5,047 nt of DNA from Flavobacteriaceae bacterium (GCA_023254815.1 JALRKI010000179.1:1-5047), one strand, 5' to 3'; counted from the stretch's first letter, positions 1-5,047 are shown. Numbers and translations are program-made. The notes: generated from the letters alone by a model not told the origin.

Positions 1-72
1 AATATACGTTATTTTTTTAAAATAGAAAAGTTAAAACACTTGTTTTTAGATGCTTATACAAGATTATTTTTG

Positions 73-100
73 AAAAGACTACAGACCGTAGTCTTTTTTT
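73..100. terminator. Rho-independent terminator between convergent genes
   Basis: A perfect 10-bp stem (73-82 pairing with 88-97) closes a 5-nt loop (83-87). On the plus strand the stem runs into a stretch of seven T (94-100), the classic intrinsic terminator layout, so it best serves a gene off the left edge. The four A at 73-76 give a shorter U run on the minus strand, and the stop codon of the minus-strand helix-turn-helix gene lies only six bases beyond the T run, so it may also end that transcript. The rest of positions 1-105 is AT-rich and shows no coding region. Confidence 0.85.
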
Positions 101-105
101 ATTGA

Positions 106-465
106 TTAAAACTCAACCAACATTCGCTTTTTACTGATGAGTAAAGTTTTTGGCCGAGAATTGAAAATGATTTTTGTTCCGTCTATAATGTAAGTAAATT
201 CAGAATATTTCACACCTTTCACTACTCGTTCTTCTTCAGATTTTGAAGCCGAAATCATTTCAGAGTTTTTAGCATTTTTATTTTTCGGCCTTCTCCCTCT
301 CGTATTGGGAAACTGTTCTCCTTGACTTTTAAAGCGTAGTCTGTAATTATTAATTGTGGCAACGGATATACCAAGCTCACTGGCTACCTCTTTACTCGTA
401 TGACCTTCAAACAACAATTTTTTGATTTTATTCTTGATTGATCTGGATATACCTTTCCTTCCCAT
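106..465 (-). CDS. Small helix-turn-helix DNA-binding protein
   Basis: This 119-residue protein probably binds DNA in the cytoplasm. Residues 19-49 form a homeodomain-like helix-turn-helix: a first helix TSKEVASEL, the turn GIS, and a recognition helix VATINNYRLRF. This resembles the N-terminal DNA-binding part of transposases and of small regulators. The N-terminus is very basic (eight K or R in the first 17 residues). A basic linker at 56-66 contains RGRRPK, reminiscent of an AT-hook, which would suit AT-rich minor grooves. Residues 83-119 look like a compact beta-rich C-terminal domain (YSEFTYIIDGTKIIF) that I do not recognise. No transposase catalytic domain follows and no terminal inverted repeats were seen, so a stand-alone regulator or a domesticated transposase fragment are both possible. 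The ATG at 465 is the only sensible start. The gene is divergent from the cysteine-rich gene at 616 and could regulate the shared spacer, which is inference. Confidence 0.8.
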   Translation of the reverse strand: MGRKGISRSIKNKIKKLLFEGHTSKEVASELGISVATINNYRLRFKSQGEQFPNTRGRRPKNKNAKNSEMISASKSEEERVVKGVKYSEFTYIIDGTKIIFNSRPKTLLISKKRMLVEF

Positions 466-494
466 GTAAGTTTTATTTAATATTTTAGAATGGA

Positions 495-502
495 TAAATA
501 TA
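495..502 (-). promoter_or_regulatory. Candidate -7 element for the helix-turn-helix gene
   Basis: On the minus strand this reads TATATTTA, five of the six fixed positions of the Bacteroidota -7 consensus TAnnTTTG. It lies 29 bases upstream of the ATG at 465. No TTTG at the usual -33 spacing was found, and such matches are common in DNA this AT-rich, so the call is weak. Confidence 0.25.
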
Positions 503-548
503 GTAATTATTTATGTCATTAATTAATAAATAATATCGAAATCTTATT

Positions 549-578
549 GCCAAGCCAATGTTTAAATATTGGTTTGGT
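549..578. repeat. 30-nt imperfect palindrome (possible operator or RNA hairpin)
   Basis: The sequence is symmetric about the 563/564 boundary with no spacer. Of 15 base pairs, 12 are Watson-Crick (550-553, 555-559 and 561-563 with their partners) and three are G-T (549/578, 554/573, 560/567). All three would be G-U wobbles in a plus-strand RNA, but A-C mismatches in a minus-strand RNA. There is no T run behind it, so it is not a normal terminator. Its right half contains the TTTG (573-576) of the candidate promoter for the gene at 616, so a dimeric regulator bound here could block that promoter. The regulator is unknown. Confidence 0.5.
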
Positions 579-600
579 CATTTAAAAATATTTATCTTTA
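573..600 (+). promoter_or_regulatory. Candidate promoter of the cysteine-rich/lectin operon
   Basis: TTTG at 573-576 is followed after 16 bases by TATCTTTA at 593-600, five of six fixed positions of the Bacteroidota -7 consensus TAnnTTTG. The spacing is one base below the usual 17-23. Transcription would begin near 606, leaving a leader of only about 10 bases before the ATG at 616. The -33 part lies inside the palindrome at 549-578. Confidence 0.4.
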
Positions 601-615
601 TCAAAAATAATTTTA

Positions 616-810
616 ATGATGTCAACTTACGAATGTGCTTCCTGCGGTATGAAGGTCAATGCCAGTTGTGCTACTTGCCAAGAACCTTTACAAAATGGTT
701 TTATCACACTAGACAACGGAACTGAAGTACAAGTGTCTGCCTGCCCTACTTGTCACGGTAAGATCAAGTCCCCGCTTTGCTGTGGACAAGACATGGCTTG
801 TGGTTTATAA
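616..810 (+). CDS. Small nine-cysteine metal-binding protein, zinc-ribbon/desulforedoxin-like
   Basis: This 64-residue protein has no signal peptide or membrane segment and should be cytoplasmic. Its cysteines are at 7, 10, 18, 21, 43, 46, 55, 56 and 62. They form three CxxC knuckles (7-10, 18-21, 43-46) and one CC pair (55-56), enough to hold two metal ions. The ends, YECASCG and LCCGQDM, closely resemble the iron-binding signature of desulforedoxin and of the N-terminal domain of desulfoferrodoxin (CxxCG then CCGxxM). Here about 44 residues with a second CxxC/CxxC pair lie between the halves, where desulforedoxin has about 15. The function is not known to me; zinc structural protein, iron-sulfur-like centre or metal sensor are all open. 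Two ATG codons stand in tandem (616 and 619); either may be used. The stop codon lies seven bases before the lectin gene, so the two are probably co-transcribed. The high cysteine content and the familiar motifs make a spurious ORF unlikely. Confidence 0.8.
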   Translation: MMSTYECASCGMKVNASCATCQEPLQNGFITLDNGTEVQVSACPTCHGKIKSPLCCGQDMACGL

Positions 811-817
811 CATTGTA

Positions 818-2308
818 ATGAGAAAGGTCTGTGTAGCATTCATTCTCACAACGAATATTTGGTTCATAGGCCTGAGTCAGGTCAATTATTGTTCTTCATT
901 CGAGTCGGAATTCTTCGAATATTCGGGCTCTGCTACCCTGCTTACTGATGATGTCGTTCGACTTACTTCGGCCATCAACTCGGATTTTGGCGCAATTTGG
1001 AGTTTTAATACTATAGATTTTAACAATGACTTCAGCGTGTCAGCACAATTGTATTTTGGCAATATTGACAGTCCAGGAGCTGACGGTATAGCCTTTGTCA
1101 TCCAGCCTCTATCAAATAACCAAGGCTTTTCTGGTGGTGGTTTGGGCTTTCAAGGCATCGCTCCTTCCCTAGCCGTGGAAATGGACACTTGGTTCAATAG
1201 TGGTAATGACCCTACTAGCAGTGATCATATCGCGGTAATTGCCAATGGAAACAATTCCAATATTGCAGCACATAGCGAATTTGTATCGTATAACGATTTG
1301 ACCAATATAGAGGACGGCCTTTGGCATGACTTTACTTTTGTATGGACGGCTACGACACAAAGTATTACCGTGACTTTTGATGGTATGCTCATGTTCGATT
1401 TTAATCTAGACGTTTCTAATGTCATTTTTAGTGGAGGCAATGATTTGTTTTGGGGATTCACAGCGGCAACAGGTGGAGCAGTGAATGTGCACCAATTGAA
1501 AATATTAGAGTATTGTTTTACACCTAGTAATTGCGATGAAGTCGCTCCTCCTTCGGGACCAGAAAATCAGCAGTTTTGCGATGAGGCATTCTACAGCGAT
1601 TTAACCGTAAACGAAGAATCCCTTTTATTTTATGACGCCCCAGCAGGAGGAGACCCCATAGATCCTCAAAATGCACTTTATGACGGTCAGGTGGTTTATG
1701 TCAGTCAAGTGATCAATGGCTGTGAAAGCGAACAAAGATTAATGATTAGTGTTGAAATAAGCACCATCGTTCAGCCAGAATTAGAAACAGTCGAATTGTG
1801 CAGGACGGCAGATGGCACCGCTCACTTTGATTTCGATAGCGTTCTAGAAACTGGTGGGTTCGATAGCACGGATCAACTGAGTGTTTACTTAACATTTCAA
1901 GAAGCCAATGCTCATGCTAATCCCTTGCCTTGGAACAATGATTATTCGCTCGACTCCGATCAAACTTTGTTCGTCAGGTTGGAAACCCCTTTTTGCTATA
2001 CCATTCAGCAACTCAATGTAACGCTTTCCGATTGCGAACCCATCATTCCAGACGGTTTCTCTCCAAATAATGACGGCAATAACGATTATTTCAACATTCA
2101 ATTTCTATACGGAGTTCATCTCAATCACGAACTGAAAATTTTCAATAGAATCGGCACTTTAATCTTTGAAGGAAACAATGATAATCCTTGGCGGGGGCAA
2201 ACCAATTCCACCGATCATATCGTTCCAGTTGGAACCTATTTTTATGTTTTATACCTCAACGATGAGCTAAAAAGAATTTATCGCGGCTGGGTTTATATCA
2301 ATTACTAG
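818..2308 (+). CDS. Secreted L-type-lectin-like protein with type B T9SS sorting domain
   Basis: This 496-residue protein is predicted to be exported by Sec, then by the type IX system, and displayed or released at the cell surface, where it likely binds glycans. A signal peptide covers residues 1-20 (MRK, hydrophobic core, cut near GLS/Q). Residues 22-233 form a legume/L-type lectin-like sandwich: GADGIAFVIQ (87-96) and AVEMDTWFNSGNDP (119-132), with D89, D123, N127 and D131 at places that bind calcium and sugar in the family. Residues 244-314 match the Ig-like domain common beside T9SS tails (QQFC, LFYDAPAGG, NGCESE). Residues 315-408 are a second beta module. Residues 409-496 are the gliding-motility-associated (type B) sorting domain: IPDGFSPNNDGNNDYF, LKIFNRIGTLIFEG, PWRGQ and VGTYFYVL. 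The frame is open from an ATG at 782, but the ATG at 818 is chosen because it starts the signal peptide and avoids overlap with the preceding gene. No PorP/SprF-like partner, often found near type B substrates, is adjacent. The lectin's sugar is unknown. Confidence 0.9.
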   Translation: MRKVCVAFILTTNIWFIGLSQVNYCSSFESEFFEYSGSATLLTDDVVRLTSAINSDFGAIWSFNTIDFNNDFSVSAQLYFGNIDSPGADGIAFVIQPLSNNQGFSGGGLGFQGIAPSLAVEMDTWFNSGNDPTSSDHIAVIANGNNSNIAAHSEFVSYNDLTNIEDGLWHDFTFVWTATTQSITVTFDGMLMFDFNLDVSNVIFSGGNDLFWGFTAATGGAVNVHQLKILEYCFTPSNCDEVAPPSGPENQQFCDEAFYSDLTVNEESLLFYDAPAGGDPIDPQNALYDGQVVYVSQVINGCESEQRLMISVEISTIVQPELETVELCRTADGTAHFDFDSVLETGGFDSTDQLSVYLTFQEANAHANPLPWNNDYSLDSDQTLFVRLETPFCYTIQQLNVTLSDCEPIIPDGFSPNNDGNNDYFNIQFLYGVHLNHELKIFNRIGTLIFEGNNDNPWRGQTNSTDHIVPVGTYFYVLYLNDELKRIYRGWVYINY

Positions 2309-2313
2309 CACAA

Positions 2314-2340
2314 TTTGTTTAAACTTTTTTTTTGTTTAAA
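2314..2340 (+). repeat. 10-bp direct repeat TTTGTTTAAA within the promoter
   Basis: TTTGTTTAAA occurs at 2314-2323 and again at 2331-2340, 17 bases apart. The first copy contains the -33 TTTG and the second the start of the -7 element. Because TTTAAA is self-complementary, 2318-2324 can also pair with 2334-2340 across the nine-T run, but a T run inside the loop is not a terminator layout. It could be a two-site operator or simply low-complexity AT-rich sequence. Confidence 0.4.
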
Positions 2341-2344
2341 TTTA
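2314..2344 (+). promoter_or_regulatory. Candidate promoter of the lamin-tail gene
   Basis: TTTG at 2314-2317 is followed after exactly 19 bases by TAAATTTA at 2337-2344, matching five of the six fixed positions of the Bacteroidota -7 consensus TAnnTTTG with ideal spacing. Transcription would start near 2350 and give an untranslated leader of about 150 bases that includes the folded region at 2354-2471. The spacer holds a run of nine T (2325-2333). Confidence 0.45.
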
Positions 2345-2353
2345 TTTATATCT

Positions 2354-2471
2354 TGGGCTTACCCTAAAAACGAATAGCCTATGACACATACATTTTGTCG
2401 TCTATTCAATAGACCTTGAGCCCACTGATGATTTATATCAGCTTTTGAAAAACATGGTTTTACCATGATTT
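2354..2471 (+). promoter_or_regulatory. Predicted folded 5' leader of the lamin-tail gene
   Basis: Three helical elements follow each other here. An outer stem pairs TGGGCT (2354-2359) with AGCCCA (2419-2424) and encloses GAATAG (2372-2377) pairing with CTATTC (2402-2407), then ATGACA (2381-2386) with TGTCGT (2396-2401), including one G-U pair. Directly next to it, CTGAT (2425-2429) pairs with ATCAG (2437-2441). A third hairpin pairs CATGGT (2453-2458) with ACCATG (2462-2467), extended by three A-T pairs past one mismatch. It ends about 32 bases before the start codon at 2503. No known riboswitch class was recognised. It could be a cis-regulatory or mRNA-stabilising leader, or the pairing could be partly chance. 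No long ORF lies in 2309-2502. Confidence 0.35.
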
Positions 2472-2502
2472 AAGACAAATTACCCCAATTTATTTACCTA
2501 TC

Positions 2503-4599
2503 ATGAAACATTTCATACAACTCCTATTTCTGGGATTGGTGCCTTTGTCTCTGTATGGTCAACTGCTCATTACAGAAATTGCCGATCCGGCTAACAACAC
2601 GGAAGGTCGGTATATTGAAATTTACAACCGAAGTGCCTTACCCGTCAATTTATCCAATCATAAACTAGTTCGTTGGACCAATAATAATTTAACCTATACT
2701 GCGAATACTGCGATCGATTTGAGCAGCATGGGAACCTTAAATCCTGGGCAATTTCTGGTCGTGGGTGCTAACTCCACTTCCTTCAATGCTATCTTTGGTT
2801 TTACTCCTGATTTGGCTCAAGGTAATGGCCCTGCAGACAGCAATGGCGACGACCAGATGGCTATTCTCGTGGGCGAAACAATTATTGACATCTTTGGTGT
2901 CCCTGGGGAAAGTGGACTCAACACTTGTCACGATTTTACCGATGGACGCGCAGAACGCAAGCCATTCGTGCTCCAATCAAATCCGAATTTTGACGAAAGT
3001 CAATGGAACGTTTGGAGTAATTCCAATCCAACCAATTGCACCAGTCATGTGACCGGCACACAAACCGCACCGAACGATTTTGATCCTGGTCATTGGATTG
3101 GAGAAAGTCCCTCTCTTGAAGATTTGACCATAAGCACTCCAGTCTATTTTGAAAGCCTTACACTCAGTGCTAACAAAACGCTCACTATTCTCAAGAGTGG
3201 TCAACTGACTATCAACGGCAATTTCAACAATGAAGGGGCAGTAGTCATGCATTCGGATTCAGATGAATATTCTGCCTTCACCGTTGGCGGTATCAGCGGC
3301 AATGGTTCTTACACTTATAACCGCTGGACGGCATCCACCCTTACCAACGATTTGATTACCGCACCTTTCGCGGGACAAGCCTTCAATGATTTTTTAAATA
3401 ATAATTCAGGGATTATCAATACCAACCCAAGCGATCCCAATCAAAACCTCTTTGGAAATTTCAATAACAATACTGGGACGTATGAAAATTACAGTAGTTC
3501 CAGTACAACCATTATCACCTCAGGCATTGGGTACCGTGCTGGAACCAACTCGGGAGCTCCCCTGGCCTTTCAAGGTCAGTTTATAACAACGGACCAATCG
3601 GTTCCCATCTCTGTAGGGTCGAGTGCCATTTACGGTCGATGGAATTTGGTCGGTAATCCCTTTCCATCTTTTATCAAATTGGACAGCTTCCTTTCAACAA
3701 ACAGCGGCGTTCTTGATCCAGATTATACGGCCATATATGCCTACAACGGCTCTGGTTGGACCGTTTACAACAATGCCAATAGTACTGGGAAATTGATTGC
3801 TCCTGGTCAAGGTTTCTTTTTGGCTTCGGCAAGTGAAGGTGGAAATGTATTTTTCACTAAAAGCGCCCTAAGTACATCTGTTAGTGATGATTTTATCGCA
3901 GGAGAAATGCAGGAACCGGATACTTATCTTAAACTTAACATCAGCAGCGGAAACGATAATTTTAGTTCAGAAATTTATCTCAATCCTAATTCGAGCTTGG
4001 GAATGGACACTGGGTATGATGCAGGTCTTTTTGCAGAACAAACCCCTCAGATTTGCCTCTATTCCCATTTGGCTAATAGCGATTTAGGCCTCAAATTAGC
4101 CATTCAATCCATTCCCAAAGAATTGACAGATACAGTTGTTATTCCATTAGGAGTAAACACTATAGCCAATACATCCGTTTCAATAGGACTAGACTCGGAT
4201 GTCGTGCTTAACTCGCTTCATGTTTATCTAGAAGATAGTGCCGAAAATAACTGGATCGATCTGGGTGACCACTACTACAATTTCAGCACGAGTACTGATT
4301 TACAAGGTGCAGGCCGGTTTTTTCTGCACATTAGCAGGCAAGCCTTGAGCAGGCCACAGTTAGGAACTAGTAGCTTCAGAATTCTAAGTGCCTTAGGCCA
4401 TGTTACTGTTCAAGGCGCGTTCAATGTCGGCGACTTCATTAGCTTCCACGACCTACAAGGACGCATGCTTTTGGAAAGACTGGTGACCGAATCTCGTAAT
4501 CAAATTACAATTGAAACATCGAAACTTGCGCTTGGACTGTATTTGATTCAAATCAAAAGCAACCAAGGCACAGAGACCTATAAAGTTTTAGTCAAATAA
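2503..4599 (+). CDS. Secreted lamin-tail-domain protein with type A T9SS sorting domain
   Basis: This 698-residue protein is predicted to cross the inner membrane by Sec and the outer membrane by the type IX system, ending anchored on or released from the surface. A signal peptide spans 1-19 (MKH, hydrophobic core, cut before Q20). Residues 20-133 form a lamin-tail domain (LLITEIADP, RYIEIYNRS, LNPGQFLVV, GDDQMAIL, IIDIFG), a fold often fused to secreted nucleases and surface proteins in this phylum; the following W-rich strip and FDPGHWIG (193-200) commonly accompany it. Residues about 205-265 are short beta-strand repeats (DLTI, SLTL, TLTI, QLTING), possibly a small beta-helix. Residues 270-610 are the long beta-rich segment typical of uncharacterised T9SS substrates, with WNLVGNPFPS (380-389) and APGQGFFLAS (433-442). 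Residues about 622-698 are the type A sorting domain (FHDLQGRMLLE, LGLYLIQI, final YKVLVK). I see no nuclease, protease or glycosidase motif, so a structural or adhesive role is more likely than an enzyme, which is inference. The gene lies 19 bases before a small exported-peptide gene. Confidence 0.9.
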   Translation: MKHFIQLLFLGLVPLSLYGQLLITEIADPANNTEGRYIEIYNRSALPVNLSNHKLVRWTNNNLTYTANTAIDLSSMGTLNPGQFLVVGANSTSFNAIFGFTPDLAQGNGPADSNGDDQMAILVGETIIDIFGVPGESGLNTCHDFTDGRAERKPFVLQSNPNFDESQWNVWSNSNPTNCTSHVTGTQTAPNDFDPGHWIGESPSLEDLTISTPVYFESLTLSANKTLTILKSGQLTINGNFNNEGAVVMHSDSDEYSAFTVGGISGNGSYTYNRWTASTLTNDLITAPFAGQAFNDFLNNNSGIINTNPSDPNQNLFGNFNNNTGTYENYSSSSTTIITSGIGYRAGTNSGAPLAFQGQFITTDQSVPISVGSSAIYGRWNLVGNPFPSFIKLDSFLSTNSGVLDPDYTAIYAYNGSGWTVYNNANSTGKLIAPGQGFFLASASEGGNVFFTKSALSTSVSDDFIAGEMQEPDTYLKLNISSGNDNFSSEIYLNPNSSLGMDTGYDAGLFAEQTPQICLYSHLANSDLGLKLAIQSIPKELTDTVVIPLGVNTIANTSVSIGLDSDVVLNSLHVYLEDSAENNWIDLGDHYYNFSTSTDLQGAGRFFLHISRQALSRPQLGTSSFRILSALGHVTVQGAFNVGDFISFHDLQGRMLLERLVTESRNQITIETSKLALGLYLIQIKSNQGTETYKVLVK

Positions 4600-4618
4600 T
4601 CAAAAAAGTAAAATTATA

Positions 4619-4783
4619 ATGAAACATAAAAAGTACAGTCATCAAGACGCCATTTCACGACAGCAAGCCTTAAAGAAATTAGGAAAATATGCCGCTCTCA
4701 CAGCTCTGGGCACTTTTATCATTCTCAACCCCAAGAAAGCCCAAGCTCAATCCCCACCAAATCCGGGGGATAGTCCTTGGTAA
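4619..4783 (+). CDS. 54-residue exported micropeptide precursor with Tat-like signal
   Basis: This short gene starts at ATG 4619, 19 bases after the lamin-tail gene, and is probably co-transcribed with it. The product has a long basic N-terminus (1-23), a hydrophobic core (YAALTALGTFIILN, 24-37), and the C-region PKKAQA with a signal-peptidase-type site after A43. The leader is Tat-like but degenerate: SRQQALKK at 13-20 keeps S, R, L and K of the S-R-R-x-F-L-K consensus, with Q instead of the second R and A instead of F. Two lysines just before the cleavage site are a Sec-avoidance trait. Cleavage would leave only QSPPNPGDSPW, with four prolines and a terminal tryptophan. Alternatively it stays uncleaved as a small membrane protein. 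I do not know its function: signal peptide, accessory to the surface protein, or a structural peptide are possibilities. The clear signal architecture, codon use like its neighbours and tight spacing argue that it is real. Confidence 0.75.
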   Translation: MKHKKYSHQDAISRQQALKKLGKYAALTALGTFIILNPKKAQAQSPPNPGDSPW

Positions 4784-4835
4784 ATTTCAGGGAATTATTG
4801 GATCTTGGTTGTCTATACTATTGATGAGTAATTTA

Positions 4836-4882
4836 TTTGTCAAAAATTAGCCTTTTCATTAATAAGATTCTTTGTATTTTTC
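4836..4882 (+). promoter_or_regulatory. Possible promoter region of the gene at 4900
   Basis: TTTG at 4836-4839 precedes two imperfect -7 candidates: TAAGATTC at 4863-4870 (spacing 23, four of six fixed positions) and TATTTTTC at 4875-4882 (five of six positions, but with no TTTG at a proper distance). Neither is convincing. I saw no clear hairpin terminator between the micropeptide stop at 4783 and this point, so read-through from upstream also remains possible. Confidence 0.25.
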
Positions 4883-4899
4883 GTCACCAAGTTTTTATT

Positions 4900-5047
4900 A
4901 TGAAAAAATTATTTTTTCTTCTTTTTGTGCTTGCGATAAACTTTGGTTTTGGACAAACCATTCAAGATGCAATAGACGAAGCCAAAAAACGAAATATCAC
5001 TTCTCAACAAGAAGCACTTCAAGCACTTTCCGATAATGGCATCACAG
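4900..5047 (+). CDS. Exported protein, 5' part only; possibly SLBB-type polysaccharide export protein
   Basis: The first 49 codons are present and the gene runs off the right edge. Residues 1-18 are a clear Sec signal peptide (MKK, then a Leu/Phe-rich core, cut before Q19 in GFGQT). The mature start, residues 20-49, is an amphipathic alpha-helical segment with the pattern KKRNITSQQEALQALSDNGIT. Short helical repeats of this kind (GIT-x-EA-x-L-x-NGIT) stand at the N-terminus of many Bacteroidota SLBB-domain proteins of the polysaccharide export (Wza-like) family, which build the outer-membrane channel for capsule or exopolysaccharide. None of the SLBB or export domain itself is inside the window, so this function is a weak suggestion from pattern alone. 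The ATG at 4900 is chosen because it directly opens the signal peptide. It is 116 bases beyond the micropeptide stop, so it probably begins a separate unit. Confidence 0.7.
   Translation, partial: MKKLFFLLFVLAINFGFGQTIQDAIDEAKKRNITSQQEALQALSDNGIT

Noticed and set aside
506..534. Inverted repeat ATTATTTAT / ATAAATAAT with an 11-nt loop
   Set aside because: It is made only of A and T in a spacer that is almost all A and T, so a 9-bp match is not notable; no T run or promoter overlap supports a role.
782..817. Upstream ATG at 782 as the start of the lectin gene
   Set aside because: It would overlap the cysteine-rich gene by 29 bases and place 12 extra residues before a clear signal peptide that begins at the ATG at 818.
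886..2101. Minus-strand open frames inside the lectin gene (886-1101, 1169-1360, 1225-1461, 1889-2101)
   Set aside because: They are antisense to a well-supported domain-bearing gene, overlap each other, and have no recognisable product.
2318..2340. TTTAAAC-T9-GTTTAAA as a terminator of the lectin operon
   Set aside because: The stem is weak (one G-C pair) and the T run is in the loop rather than after the stem; it is better explained as part of the promoter region.
2381..2419. 12-codon ORF (MTHTFCRLFNRP) in the leader of the lamin-tail gene, as an attenuation leader peptide
   Set aside because: It has no ribosome-binding signal, no run of one regulatory amino acid and no terminator/antiterminator pair behind it; a chance ORF this short is expected.
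2765..3052. Open frames inside the lamin-tail gene (2765-3052 and 3884-4087 plus strand; 2737-2976 and 2977-3252 minus strand)
   Set aside because: They lie fully inside a gene with clear domains in another frame and show no recognisable motif or start signals.
4751..4770. TCCCC/GGGGA hairpin as a terminator after the micropeptide
   Set aside because: It is only five pairs, lies inside the coding sequence before the stop codon, and has no T run behind it.
1..5047. CRISPR array, tRNA, rRNA or insertion sequence
   Set aside because: No regularly spaced repeats, no cloverleaf-like segments, no rRNA-like sequence and no transposase core or terminal inverted repeats were found on reading both strands.

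Overview
The window looks like chromosomal DNA of a Bacteroidota bacterium, most likely Flavobacteriia or a related marine or environmental lineage. Two large secreted proteins end in the two known kinds of type IX secretion (T9SS) C-terminal sorting domain, a system confined to that phylum. Spacers are very AT-rich, start codons lack clear Shine-Dalgarno sequences, and several spacers carry matches to the Bacteroidota promoter pattern TTTG-N17-23-TAnnTTTG. Genus cannot be told from the sequence.

Layout. Positions 1-105 hold no gene that I can see, only a strong hairpin terminator (73-100) between a gene off the left edge and the minus-strand gene that follows. Positions 106-465 (minus) encode a small helix-turn-helix DNA-binding protein. 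A 150-bp divergent AT-rich spacer (466-615) holds a 30-nt imperfect palindrome overlapping a candidate promoter. Positions 616-810 encode a 64-residue protein with nine cysteines. Seven bases later, 818-2308 encodes a secreted L-type-lectin-like protein with a type B T9SS sorting domain. A 194-bp spacer (2309-2502) carries a candidate promoter and what looks like a folded mRNA leader. Positions 2503-4599 encode a 698-residue secreted protein with an N-terminal lamin-tail domain and a type A T9SS sorting domain. Nineteen bases further on, 4619-4783 encodes a 54-residue precursor peptide with a Tat-like export signal and a predicted mature tail of only 11 residues. A new gene starts at 4900 and runs off the right edge; its signal peptide and first residues suggest, weakly, a polysaccharide-export (SLBB-type) outer-membrane protein.

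How the parts relate. The plus-strand genes form three likely units: 616-2308, 2503-4783 and 4900 onward. The theme is the cell surface: a predicted glycan-binding protein, a large surface or adhesin-like protein, a tiny exported peptide and perhaps a polysaccharide exporter. The least explained items are the exported micropeptide paired with the lamin-tail protein, the cysteine-rich protein whose ends resemble a split desulforedoxin, and the two structured spacers. No mobile element, CRISPR array, tRNA or rRNA was seen.
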